From: Sarcomyxa edulis
Taxonomy: Eukaryota; Basidiomycota; Agaricomycetes; Agaricales; Mycenaceae
Direction: 5' to 3'
Assembly (NCBI GenBank): GCA_009761415.1
Contig: QUOL01000008.1
Location: 558,001-622,000 of the forward strand
Length of the DNA: 64,000 nucleotides
Of the stretch, positions 20,350 through 31,683 are shown piece after piece (position 1 is the stretch's first letter; each line of letters starts with the position of its first letter). The position numbers were made by a program, and so were the translations under genes. A model generated the notes under the pieces. That model was not told the origin of the DNA, ran no database searches, and was given only the letters and a program-made list of their open reading frames with translations.

Positions 20350-21887
20350 ATGCCCGTTTCCTCCTCTTCTATGGATATGACCTTGGACCCTTCTTCTCCG
20401 GAAGTTATGCTCACCTATTACAAGAGATTGTATCCATTCAAATCCATCTTCAGCTGGTTGAATCACGAACACACCCCAACCCGTCTTTTTACTCATCGTG
20501 AATTCGCATTTACGCTCCCAGGAGACGTCTATCTGCGCTACAACTCTTTCAACTCTCATGAAGAACTAAAGAAACAGGTGTGTGCACTGAATCCGACGCG
20601 TTTTGAGATTGGACCTGTGTACACTGCAAGGGTGAGTTCATTTCACAGATATGATCTCACAAGATTTGACACAGTCGTTCAGCCAAGGGATAAGAAAACA
20701 CTAAGACCTGGGGCCCTATCTCCCGTCCTCCGAGAGCTTGTTTTTGATATCGATATGACGGATTACGATTCCATTCGAACGTGTTGCTCCGCGGCTGCGA
20801 TCTGCACGCGATGCTGGGCCTTCATCTCTGCTGCCGTTCGCGTTATTCACTCTGCCATTCAAGATCAATTTGGATACTCGCATCTTCTCTGGGTGTACTC
20901 CGGTCGTCGTGGGATTCATTTGTGGATTTCCGACAAAGAGGCGATGGAGCTAACCGACGACGAACGTAAAGCCATAGTCGGGTGGCTGAATATTTTCGGT
21001 CAGACCGTTGGTGGAAAGATAAATGTGAGGGTTGGATCGAGAGCTCTACCACCAGCGTTACAGTACGTTATACCGTTGATAAGCATCTGTTTCTCCCTGA
21101 CCGCACCCCACAGATCGGCCTTAGACCATTTAGCCAACGAATTTACACCATTGATACTTACCGACCAAGACTGTTTCGCCTCCCAAGAAGGCTACGAAGC
21201 CCTCCTACAACTTATTCCCGACCGCGCAGTGGTCGAGATCCTCCGCAAAAAATGGTCCTCTGACCCAGACCGACCCTCAGAAGATAAATGGTCAGATCTC
21301 AAAGCAGAGATCAAGAAATATGACAAAGGGTCTTCTCAGCGTGTAAGTGCCCCCCCGCGTCTCTCTTTGTCCTTCTCTCAATACTCTTTCGCAGTCCGCA
21401 CTCATATCCGCGATGGAAAACATAATCCTCGTCTACACTTACCCACGACTCGATGCCGAAGTCTCCAAACACCGCAACCATCTTCTCAAAGCTCCCTTCT
21501 GCATCCATCCGAAGACTGGACGCGTATGTGTCCCCGTAGATCCAGAACGAATTGAAGAATTTGATCCAGAGGCTGTACCCAGTGTTGGCCAACTCCTACG
21601 TGAGCTTGACGCTGTCACAGAAGACACGACTGCTAGTACTACGGAGCACCGCTCAGGTGAGTCGATGTCTACGCCTCGATCCTTCCTCAAACTCATAATT
21701 TCGAACCTCAGACTGGGAGAAGACATCCCTAAAACCGTATGTAGACATGCTGGATAAGTACACAGTAGGTCTCATGGATGAGATACGAAGAAATAAACGA
21801 GAAAGAGTGGCTGGAGGTGCGTGCTTTCTTTTCCATTATCGTTATCCCCATTCTTATTCTGCGCATGTCGAAGATATGACTTGGTGA
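20350..21887 (+). CDS. PRI1: DNA primase small (catalytic) subunit
   Basis: Catalytic subunit of the DNA polymerase alpha-primase complex, which makes RNA primers in the nucleus. Exons 20350-20631, 20683-21062, 21114-21342, 21395-21656, 21712-21816 and 21874-21887 join in frame to about 423 residues, the usual length for the family. Motifs: YYKRLYPF near the N-terminus, HREFAFTLPGD, the catalytic aspartates in ELVFDIDMTDYD, the zinc-binding cysteines in CCSAAAICTRCW, LLWVYSGRRGIHLW, and the conserved PRLDAEVSKHRNHLLKAPF and HPKTGRVCVPVD segments. The 3' end (DWEKTSLKPYVDMLDKY, then a short last exon encoding DMTW) was assembled by eye; the last exon is the least certain. An in-frame stretch upstream of 20350 is open, but the chosen Met gives a family-like N-terminus. 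Confidence 0.95.
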
Positions 21888-21982
21888 CTGTTCAAAGACT
21901 ATTTATTGACACTCGAGAGTTTTTTTGTATGGGTATATATTTGTTGTTCCTTCCCTTGCGAGGAAAGCCAACTAGATGAAAC

Positions 21983-24751
21983 TCACGCGCGAGGAATGTT
22001 CAAGCCCGAGGACTTTCCGACCATGCCAGCCAGCAGATGCGCGATCCCTGCACCTTCACATTCAGATGATTCGCGACTAACTTGCCCAAGCTCCCTCTTG
22101 AAGGAGATACCAGGTGTTGCCACATCCTTCACCGAAAAAATTCAACACGTCATACGAAACGTGAACTAGAAGAAAGCAACTTACGCAATTATTTTCCGCC
22201 CGCAATGCCCTCATCTCGCAAATCGCTGTCGTCGCGCAATCACCAGTACAAGCGCTAACTTTCCCACCTCGACTCAAGTGGGTGTTGTAAAGTTGAAACG
22301 CGGTGTCGTTGGAGGCGAAGACTTCTGTCAAATTGTGCCAGAACGCGGCATTGAGGGAAGTCGTAGAGGATAAGTCAGGATTGACCAACGGCCCCCAAGT
22401 GTCGCGTGCACTGTAGTACAATTCCCATGTTGCTGTGAAATACCAGAAAGGTCAAATCGGTCCCAGTAAAAGACTCGCGACGGTACTAACGTGTAACTTG
22501 GAAGTTAGGATCGGATACGTCGGCTGGCAAGAATTTCAGATAATTCAGCGAATGATCAACACGGTGAAGGACAGCTCACTCATGTAGACGCGCGCGTCCA
22601 TGACCTCGAAAGTATCCGGGTCAACGTCGTAGATCTTGAAGGCAGGATTTCCACCTGTATATGTCTCAGCAGATGAATACAAGAAATCTCGTGCAGCGCT
22701 TACTGGTCGGGGTCAATGCAGGAGCTATTAAAGCTATGCTGACCGCAGTTGCTGCAGTCTGATCGCTATAATCAGAGTATGCTATCTCAAACTCGTCCTA
22801 TGTGATTCGACTTAAGATTCAGTACTTCTGAGGAGAAACAGTGACCAGGACAGAGTACCTTGTGACTATGCCCAAAGAACTGGCCTGCAATTGTGTTCTT
22901 GTACCGCTGAACAACTTGATCATAATAGTTCGACTGCGAAGAGATGAATCGTGAACACTCAATACCTCCGGGAAAGTGTTAGAACCTAGTCAGATTACGT
23001 ACTTGATCATTGAATGCGTCTGACTTGCCCGGTGGCATATGCCCTATGATCCATGCTCGTTGACCAGCGTCTTCAGCTGCTTGTAGTTCTTGAACCATGA
23101 AGGCAAGGATTCCATTAGGATCATGGCTATGAGTTCGAAGTGAGGTTGAGCTCTAGCAACATATATCATGGACAGAAAAAGCGTACTTCAACGTGTCACT
23201 ATCGTAGAGCCAGTAGCTGTGGAAAACGTCAATTTCGACAAAGGAGAAGAATTAGAGGGAGTGAATCACTTCTGTTTATACCAGTATTGAGTGTTCACGG
23301 AAATAATTCTGCCAGTCAGTAGCATGAGTACGAGGCAATCCTTGAGAGCGAAGTGGCCAGGCATACCGTAAATTAGTGCCAGAAACAACTGCCGAGTAAC
23401 ATCCAGACAGATCATCTACTTGGGCAGCAGCAGCAGAGCCAATCCATTGCTATAGTAGTCCGATTAGTTGATGACATACGACTGGCACTACATCAACATC
23501 ACTAGGACTCGACGTACCTCCCAACCAGCACTTTGGGTGTCGAAAACAAATTGAAAGGGGAAAGTGGTGCTGGTGGTATTGCGCGGAAAGCTATTTACCG
23601 GGGCAGCGTCACTGTAATGCAGCAAAAAGATCATAAGATCAACTAGTCCTCATTGTAATCTGGGAACGTACTGATTGCCTGGATGCAATGGAGTTTGAGA
23701 TGAGTTTTATGAATTTTGTGGCGATAGACCAAGAAATGACATACCAACAGCAGGATAAATTGTTCCAGTCAATTTACTTGCCATCTCTGCATTGAAATCC
23801 GAGAGATCCGCTGTAACTCCCCTATATGAGTCTCAATGAGCATGGTCTGGGTCTTGGAATAGAAGGAAGCATCCCGAACGTTTCATTGACGAGCCAAACC
23901 ATGCCTGTTGACGAGAAGGCATCACATAGCAGTTTAGGATTAACGACCGTAGCATTGCTTACCTTCTACTACGTCGCCGGTAAAGATCTTGAACAGGGCG
24001 TTGGGAGCAAATGTTTCGACGGCCGCTAACATGGAATCAGCCAAGGTGACAGGAGAATCACATTTCCCGCTCCCATTTGGTCCGGCTGGTTCGGTAGGAA
24101 CATCTCCAGCTTGATCTGCAAAGTCGCGACAGCACAATGGCTTGGTACAATTGCTCTCGGAGCCAACCTAGTATATTGTCAGTGATGGTTCTGAGAGTTT
24201 GAGTGTGTTCGTCGACTCACAGTATACTCCCGATCAATGTGTACATCACTGAAATGAACTACCTGGAACGGGGTTTTCCCCGCAGATGTAAATGTTTTAG
24301 GACTGCTCGGCGCAGCTTTTGGGAATGGAACAGAGAACGCATTGACTGCGGGAGGCTGGCATAGACCAAAAAACGCGTCACAGAACTTCGTAGCTGTCTG
24401 GCCAGTGGCAGATATTTGGCGTAGACCATGCGCGATGATTGGACCTTGTTCGGCTACAACACCAGAGCATACGTCTGCATCCTCAATCTATCCGCGAGCA
24501 TCAGCAATAACTAATCGAACGAATAACACAAGACTCACCCCAAGGTCAGTGCATATATCAGTTATCAGGCTAACGAAATCGTTGTTTCCTAGGTGTGCCA
24601 ACACCTGCAAGGGAACAACAAGTGCGTGGCAAGAAGCACAGTCGACAGCATTCTCTATAGCAGTAAGAATGTCACTCAGAAGGTCTCCGTTGACGAAGGT
24701 GAGACATAAGGCTACGAGGAAAACGAAGCTAGAGCGATTGAAGAGTACCAT
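21983..24751 (-). CDS. Secreted acid sphingomyelinase-like phosphodiesterase
   Basis: Secreted metallophosphoesterase of the acid sphingomyelinase family, predicted to cleave sphingomyelin-type phosphodiesters. The start at 24751 gives a signal peptide (SFVFLVALCLTFVNG), followed by a saposin-B-like Cys-rich domain (DCASCHALVVPLQ). The metallophosphoesterase core has HFSDVHID, a KIFTGDVVE segment, GHMPPGKSD and FFGHSHK, matching the family's dimetal centre. The C-terminal domain holds the cysteines in CTGDCATTAICEMRALRAENNC, here split by my quotation, and the last exon begins DVATPGISFK and ends LNIPRA. There are more than ten exons with introns of 50-60 bases. It is tail-to-tail with primase (95 bp between stops). 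Substrate could be another phosphodiester, as fungi often lack sphingomyelin itself. Confidence 0.9.
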
Positions 24752-25956
24752 GGAGGAACCAGAAGGGTTGGGATCGGGGCGTCCACGGGAGAGATGGAAG
24801 AATGTTATGCACTTCGTATATTGTATGTAGTGAAGGGAAACGTCCGAGACGTCCGAGCATTCAGGTACCTAGACACATGGGCAGACAGAGAAAAGTCCTT
24901 GAGGGAGAGAAGAATAACACGCGCATGTGCGCCAATCTGCGATAATTTTAGCTCAAGTTGAAAAAGTGATAGTATTAGGTTGCAATACGATCTAATAGAA
25001 CGGCGATTCTGATTTACACGAACCAGTGGGCGTCAACGTGCTTCATTTCCATACGCTTTGCATCGTATGAATAGAAAGAGACGTACACGTTTACTAGGTG
25101 GCCTGATGATATACTTGAGTCACTCACAGAAGCATGAGAAGTTTGTTCATGCTATATGAGCTGTACATCTGACATCGTCGATGGAAGCTCGCGCTGATGA
25201 GAGATGAGAATACTCAAGAGTGAGCTCAAAATCACAGGCGTCTGCATAAAATATAAACCCACAGTCGTACTTGAATCAGATTCCAGATGTCATCCGTGTA
25301 AGCGCAGACAACTTTCTGCAGATTGACAGAGGCGATGGAAATATGGTGCTACATTGTCCAATAGCACGGGAGGATTAGGAGAAATTTCATGAAGAAGATG
25401 ATGCTCGTGGAGAGAACTAGTTGACTGGCCGTCTTTAGTGACGGAACCTTTCAACTTGGAATGTAAAGTTGCCAATGGCGAGTGTGGTTCTTTCCTGCGA
25501 GGACTGGAGAGCACAGAGACGAAAGACGGGAAAAAGACTTCGTGAATTTCGCCGACGAAATACACGGACAATATCAAACGATCCTCCATATTCATCCACA
25601 GAGAGCATCCACAGAAATTACAAAAAAGCCAACGATACCAGCAAGTCTAGATGATGTCCTCAGACGTATCTAAACTAAACCTGGTCAGTCTGCCAGACGA
25701 GTGACAGAACGACGTACCCTGGTCCAGAGACCATCCTCATCTATTGAATGACCCCCATACTTCCACGATGACATAGGATGATAGCTTCCGTGGTGGGAAT
25801 TAAAGTACGTCGTTTTTTTTAGGATTGATAGTATGCATGAAGCAAGTTGTTTGATGGCGATTCTGGGCGATTCTTGGTAGTAGATAAGTAGATTAGTTGT
25901 TCATTGTGAGGAGTGACCTAGGGAGAGGAACTTTCGAGGTGGGCGAAGACGCTAAA
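24752..25956. other. Intergenic; distal part is a duplicated segment
   Basis: The first half includes the sphingomyelinase promoter and shows nothing else. From about 25470 onward the sequence resembles 30850-31570 in the same orientation, with shared stretches such as CCATCCTCATCTAT. A minus-strand frame at 25290-25595 has weak likeness to one at 30767-30967 (LSSPRRKE versus LYSPQERT), perhaps a relic exon. I do not call a gene. Confidence 0.55.
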
Positions 25957-25964
25957 GCTTGAGC

Positions 25965-28311
25965 CCCAGTGAGAAACGCGTTGAGCCATTTCATATGGCA
26001 ACAGGGACAGATCAGCTTAGTTTTTCGATCATTTTGGGGATGCCGACGCGGCAAGTCAGCACAGACCCCGACCACTTGCCACTTTCCCTATTTGACGTGA
26101 GGTGAATTGAAACCACGTGCCCTCGAGACGCGTCGGTCGCGCTCGTGTCCGAGACATCGAGCACGCGTATTTACTCATTGCTGTATCTTTTAGTGTAGTT
26201 TTTCTTGTACACTGGTATATGGCCTATATATAGTATAAAGTAGCATATGTCATCCACATTCCAAGAGCTTGGGAGACTGTATGGACATGTATATGAAGAT
26301 ATCTAGAGTGGAAGAATGCATGACACCGGGAAGTCTACAGAATATTTGAAGCGGTATATGGATGACCAATATGGTATGTACATGTATGAAGAGAGTAGAT
26401 GTTCTATACAGTAAGGGGAGGGGGATGCTGACAGAAGGCCAGTCTGAAGAACAACCAGGACAAGTGAAGTATCTCTCAGCCACACATTTCAACACTGGAC
26501 AAGCTCATACATCTTGGGGGTCTATATGAGCTATGTGGTGTATATATGCTTGCTCAAAAGTCCCTGTACACTTGAGAGCCTCCCTGTATGCAATATATAG
26601 CCTTCTATCTCCTTTCCTTTCTTACACTGCCCCTCTCATCCTTCCCAGAGATAAATCTAAGAATTTTCCATTTATTTAGACACTGCATAAATAAAATCTG
26701 GAGGACATATCCATCTTGGATTACCCTGGTGAGTCATTTGACTCCCCTTTCTCCTCAAAAACTTGGATTCTTTCCCCACCATTGCTTTTGTATGTCCCTC
26801 TCTCAATTTTTAACATCAAGAAGTCATTTTAAACTGCATTTATCCCATATGACACGTCTTTACATCTCCAGAAATTGGTAGGAAGGAATGTTGTTCCCAG
26901 GATTGGTATATGTCTGCTTCCCAAGGCCCCTGGCTCTCCCTGATATATACTGGAACCTTATATTTCTACTTCCTCTTACGCTTACTATATAAAGCTGCCC
27001 TTTTGATGGTTCAGAGTTTCTCTAATCCTCCTCAATACCATGTATTCCTTTTTCCTGCATATATTTATATATATGTCTATACACAGGCTCCCAGGCTCTT
27101 GGAATGTGGATTAAGTGCACAAAATTACACTATGTATATACCATATACCAGTATTACATTAAAAGATGCGGCAATGAGTAAATACACGTGCTCGATGTCT
27201 CGGACAGCGAGCGCGACCGACGCGTCTCGAGGGCACGTGGTTTCAATTCACCTCACGTCAAATAGGGAAAGTGGCAAGTGGTCGGGGTCTGTGCTGACTT
27301 GCCGCGTCGGCATCCCCAAAATGATCGAAAAACTAAGCTGATCTGTCCCTGTTGCCATAATTTCAAAGCAAATCGAATTAGATCGAATACTTCGAGCCAA
27401 ATCGAACGCTATCGAGTGGCATCCATTTGCAGCCCGTTTTTCAACTTTTTGATGTGAGTCGAAATCCGCAAATCTAACCCTAAAACCAACCAAACACCAC
27501 CGGCACCACCGGGCCACCACCACATCCCATCGCGCTATCCTCAAAATTCTCAGATCGTTGGTACAAAGACTCGGGCCCGTGCGCACTTCGAATAACTCAG
27601 AGTCCGGAGCTATAAAGTCGAAGTCGACTCTCTTCCCCCCATCTTTCCCTCTTTCCTCCTCCCACAACAGTACCAGTTGTCTTCCTCGTCGCCCAGCCAC
27701 CTCAACGATGGCGACCACGATGCACCTCAGGTATGTCTTGCCTCGCGCATATACACCATAGAAACTGACCTTCTTGTTGCAGGTAACCCGATATGTCTGA
27801 TATGGCGGCGCCATCCTAAGTACGAAAAATGCATTTATCTCGCGATCGGTACGTATTCTGTGATTCTTGAGTGCATCGTGACTCTAACTCAATACGTTCA
27901 TCAGCATCTGGTCGTATTGCTCTTCGGATCACTCCAGTCAACCTTTGGTAGAGTGGAATCAGGAGAGGAGCAGACAGGAGGAGCAGGATGGGGGTGCCGG
28001 TGAGCCTATACTGGCGAGCAGCGCCGAGCACGCGGGGAGGGGAGGCCTAGGGATAGCCTAATATCATTTGATAGTAGTACCACAATAAAATCACTTTTAT
28101 TTCCTTTCAAATTGCTTTCAAATCGAATGAGAACGAATACAGAAAAACTGTATTCTTTTTACTTCGATATAACCAGATCTACGACTAAAAGTGGCCTGAA
28201 ATATCGAATTAGATCCAATAAAAGGTGCCAACTGTCGATTTACATCGAATTCTTGGCGGGACTGGATCTAATTCGATTTGATTCGTTTTAGCTCAACGCG
28301 TTTCTCACTGG
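25965..28311. mobile_element. hAT-like non-autonomous DNA transposon (outer)
   Basis: Ends are inverted: the left begins CCCAGTGAGAAACGCGTTGA and the right, read backwards, begins CCAGTGAGAAACGCGTTGAG. The two ends stay alignable for about 45 bp once the inner element is removed. An 8 bp direct repeat GCTTGAGC flanks it (25957-25964 and 28312-28319). A CAGTG end with an 8 bp duplication suits the hAT superfamily. The native length without the nested insert is about 975 bp. No transposase is seen. Inside, 27600-27860 has an ATG with plausible GT-AG sites, possibly captured host sequence; the remainder is AT-rich. The extra C at the left end makes the exact boundary uncertain by one base. Confidence 0.72.
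25994..27359. mobile_element. Long-TIR non-autonomous element (inner, nested)
   Basis: About 200 bp terminal inverted repeats (25994-26192 and 27160-27359) begin TATGGCAACAGGGACAGATC and differ at only about four positions. Weaker inverted similarity extends inward, for example CCACATTCCAAGAGC in both. The 6 bp repeat ATTTCA occurs immediately outside both ends (25988-25993 and 27360-27365). Removing the element and one ATTTCA restores equal length to the two outer-element ends, which supports a target-site duplication. No transposase ORF is visible; the plus-strand frame at 26588-26881 matches nothing I know. Superfamily is unclear: long TIRs suggest a Mutator-like or related group, but the 6 bp duplication is atypical. 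Confidence 0.78.
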
Positions 28312-28844
28312 GCTTGAGCGCTTGAGCAATGAGATTGAGGACCTGAGGTAAAAAGTCACCGTCCGGCGACGTCGGCCGGGACCAATGCGTGACTGTGACT
28401 ATGATCACGCGACGCCGACTCACGCGCCCTTATTTGGGGATGTGAGATCAGGTGAGATCGCCGTGGGTCACCATCGTGCGTATACGTTGTCTTCTTCTCT
28501 ACGCGTATCCTGAATATGAGCGCGGTATAATCAGCTTTTGTGAGGATCTGGAGCTGCCTTGGAATCGGGACTTGAAGCAAGAACAATTGTATGAGCAACG
28601 AGGTATCGGAGCCTGAGTGTTCTTGGTCAAAATATCGATATGAAAGGAACGTAACATGTAAGTAGATAAACTACATACATACAGTGGGTAACGGTGGGGG
28701 TATGAGTCGTAAGCAGTCGAAAAAAATAATAAAGCAGCAAGTGGTACGGTAATCATGTCCAATGAAGTAAAAGTTTGTATCAATGTCAAACAACACACAA
28801 TCCACCAAGAAAAGAAAACGGGGGGAGGAGAACGAGCAATAAAC
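28312..28844. other. Intergenic between transposon and glycoprotein gene
   Basis: The first about 120 bases complete duplicated segment A. From about 28630 the DNA belongs to the left arm of the inverted duplication and should hold the 3' UTR of the minus-strand glycoprotein gene. No gene seen. Confidence 0.6.
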
Positions 28845-30725
28845 CTAGAGCACAAACACAGCTCCCAACATCGAGCCTACGACCATCGTGCTGATTGTCA
28901 CTATCGATCGTTCCCAACCGATAATCGAAAGGGAGACTGCCGCGTTGGTGTTGGCGGTGCCCGTCGCACTGCTGCTCGTGCTGGCGATTGTACGGGATGC
29001 ACTTGAGCCTGAACCCGAAGAAGAACCCGATGCACTACCCTGTGACACATTAGAAGACGATGATGAGCCAGCAGCTACAGAAGATGATGATGATGATATT
29101 ACAGGGGAGGCGGACGCAGCGTCGGTGGAAGTGGGGGTAGACGAAGACGAAGAGAGAGATGAACCGGAGGCAACACCCACCGTAGTGGTAGCCGACACCG
29201 AAGTTGGGCTTGCGCTCGACGTGATGATAGACGAGCCTTGAATGTTGAACCCATTACCGATGGAACTCAGCGAAGTGCAAGACGACGACGAAGGTACCGG
29301 GTGTGCAGCCGGGGTGGCAGGTTCTCCTTGGAAGAAAGTGCTGGTCCCGTAAACGCCCATAGGTTCACCGGAATCGCCTTGACAGTTTTCGAAGACCCCG
29401 GGGTCATAATTAGCTGGCATATTCCACATGCATCCCATCACGTCGTAGATGTGTTCACACCATGCTGGGGCCATGGGGCCTGGTTTGCAGGCGCGGATGC
29501 AGAATTCGTCTGCAGCGACGAAGTTCTGGAGGCTACATGAGCAAAAGTACATAATTCGGAGCGATGTGACATACCGTCCATTCGTGGATTTGTTCCAGCT
29601 GGCCAAAGGCAGTAGAGAACACGAGACCACCGATAGGATTACCTGGGTCGAGATTTAGCATAAGAGGCGATACCGGACGTGCGAATCTCACCATTGCCGT
29701 CTGCTCCGTGAGGGTCGAGTTCTCCTCCTCCTCCATCGTCTTTGGAGGGTATGTTGAGCAGGGTCAAATTCCCGACACCTAAAGGAGACGATCAGTCGGA
29801 TGGTAATCGCCGCGACAGACCACGTACCGGTGACCTGAACAAAGTCGGGCGTTTGAACAAAGTGAGCGCCCGTGATAGCTCCATCTGGAATCAAACGGCT
29901 TCCGGTGCCGTTCTGAGATGTTCCGAGTCAGTTAATGCAGTATCGTGCGGAGGATTTGGCCTACCTTGATGCACCATGCGACTTCGATTCGCTACAAGGA
30001 CGAGAAATGGATTGGCCAGTAGATAAGCCCCCTTTATAAGCCAACTCACCTCGGTGTTTCCAATAGTAGAAGCAGGCCCTGGTTCTGGAGGTGCCCTGCG
30101 AATAAGTCATTAGTCTGAACCTCCGTAGGATCGAAATCCTGACATACCAGATGCAAAAGTCGTCTACAGAATTGACTATTTCGAGTCTGTATGTCAGATT
30201 CGAAGATAATCTGGAGTGAAGCTACATACCATAGACATTTTGGCAGTTTGATGTTTGGTTGGCAGCTGTTCCACACTGGTTGGTTCCGGTTTGGCCTTGC
30301 TCGGTGGTTGGGGGCGCATTTGAAGGAAGATAAGTAGCACTATATGTCTGCGTGTTAACGGCGACGACGAAGGAGAGGACACCAAGCACAGCGCTGAACA
30401 AAACCATTCTGTAAAGGGGTGAACAAAGTGTGAAGAGAGCGTGAAGAAAAAGAGCAATGGGCGCAAAATCCTCGTCGGACACGGGCCTCTGTGCCCTTCA
30501 CCGTCATTTATCTAGTTAGCCGATGTCAATTTCAAGATCTACCAACTTTCATCATCTGATTAGACCCTGGAACAGCCTTAACCATCACTGGCAAAGATTA
30601 CGGTCTCGTCCAGGTACAGCCTGGCTAGGACGATGCTTTAGAGAGTGATCGAGCTCGTGGTATTAGCCGACAACTTCGTCAATTTCACCTCGTGCGTTGT
30701 GACATACGCGCTCTGGAATGACGAC
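28630..30725 (-). repeat. Left arm of a large inverted duplication
   Basis: The reverse complement aligns with 35040-37305 across the glycoprotein gene, about 200 bases downstream (ACTCATACCCCCAC shared) and a few hundred bases upstream (CGAGCTCGATCA and CCAGGCTGTAC shared). The arms are clearly diverged, so the duplication is not recent. Confidence 0.8.
28845..30407 (-). CDS. Macrofage-activating-glycoprotein-like secreted protein, copy 1
   Basis: Secreted, probably surface-anchored fungal glycoprotein of the family annotated as macrofage activating glycoprotein; molecular role unknown. The start at 30407 gives a signal peptide (VLFSAVLGVLSFVVAVNTQT). Exons then read QTYSATYLPS, SVDDFC, APPEPGPAST, RIEVAWCIK, NGTGSRLIPDGAITGAHFVQ, ELDPHGADGNG, NPIGGLVFSTAFGQLEQIHE, then FCIRACKPGPMAPAWCEHIY and the Cys-containing MGCMWNMPANYDPGVF. 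A long Ser/Thr-rich tail follows and the protein ends in a hydrophobic stretch (MVVGSMLGAVFVL), typical of a GPI-anchor signal. All exons appear intact. The paralogue lies at 35419-37035 in the opposite orientation. Confidence 0.88.
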
Positions 30726-31683
30726 GACAAGGGAGGAACATAGTCATGGTGGTCCATTGGTGTCTTCTAACAACAAAGTGCCAAACGTACAAACGCACCT
30801 TCGTAATGATTCACAACCATATGATGCAGTGCAAGGCAGAGTATTGTTCTTTCTTGTGGGGAGTAGAGAGCAGGCCCAGACATAATAGTAATTGGCGATA
30901 GATAATCAAGCAGAGCAGAAAGACAACAGAGGGACGTGTTGCAGATCGCCGCAAGAGGAGTCACCATATACAGAGAGTGTAATTGAGGTCAAGTGCAATG
31001 CGTCGACTCGTTCTCCATCTAATACAAGACACACAGAGGAACACGACCTGAAGGACAAAGGTCATGATACATAGTGGACGAGAGTCTTACCACACGAAGG
31101 AATCCTATTAGACAAGCCATTCTCAAGCCAATGACATTAGCAATATGAAATCTTCCTCAGATGCATCTAAACCGAACCTCGTTCAGTCAGTCCACCATGC
31201 CAGTGACAATATAGCTTACCATAATCCAGAACCCATCCTCATCTATCGAATAAGTATCATACTTCCCCCACAAATGCCGGGCACATACACACACAATGAC
31301 AGCTCTGAATCGCGCGGCGGGAATATGGCGTCCTTAAGATCAAGACGCCCAAAGCAAGCCTAAAGCAAGTCGATTGATGGTGACTTCTTGACGCAGAGGA
31401 TAGACTAGTGTTCAAAGTAGCGTCGCGCGTTGTGAGGGTATTTTTGAGGTGGATGAGAACGCCTTAAACTTGAAAGTTGCTTGGAAGACTCGGATTCGAC
31501 GTTCGGCCGGGGCCTGCCGGTGTGTATTATTAGACTCTGATCACGCGACGCCGACGCGCCCACTGATCACGGTTTCTCGGCGCTCGCTTTGTTCGATCAG
31601 CTTCGATCGGAGTCACAACATGTCAGACTGCGAGATAAAGACCACCTCCAACTCCATTCACCAAAGCTCTCGCATCGTCAAAA
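30408..31683. other. Intergenic; end of inverted arm and duplicated segment B
   Basis: The proximal about 320 bases belong to the inverted-duplication arm and carry the copy 1 promoter. From about 30850 to 31570 lies duplicated segment B. The last 110 bases should be the nucleotidyltransferase promoter. No gene called. Confidence 0.6.
30850..31570 (+). repeat. Paralogous segment B (without transposon)
   Basis: Direct-orientation relative of 25470-28430. It shows the same order of matches but only a few dozen bases where segment A carries 2.35 kb of transposon (near 31465-31490). Confidence 0.68.

Larger units (their letters stand above)
25470..28430 (+). repeat. Paralogous flanking segment A (interrupted by transposon)
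   Basis: Sequence on both sides of the transposon (25470-25964 and 28312-28430) aligns in direct orientation with 30850-31570. On the right flank, GATCACGCGACGCCGAC is identical in both copies. Segment B lacks the insertion. Confidence 0.7.

Noticed and set aside
26588..26881. Transposase in the inner element
   Set aside because: The 97-codon frame is hydrophobic and low-complexity, with no DDE or DNA-binding motif.
28888..29241. Acidic plus-strand frame rich in Asp/Glu
   Set aside because: Antisense of the Ser-rich tail of glycoprotein copy 1; the same artefact occurs opposite copy 2.
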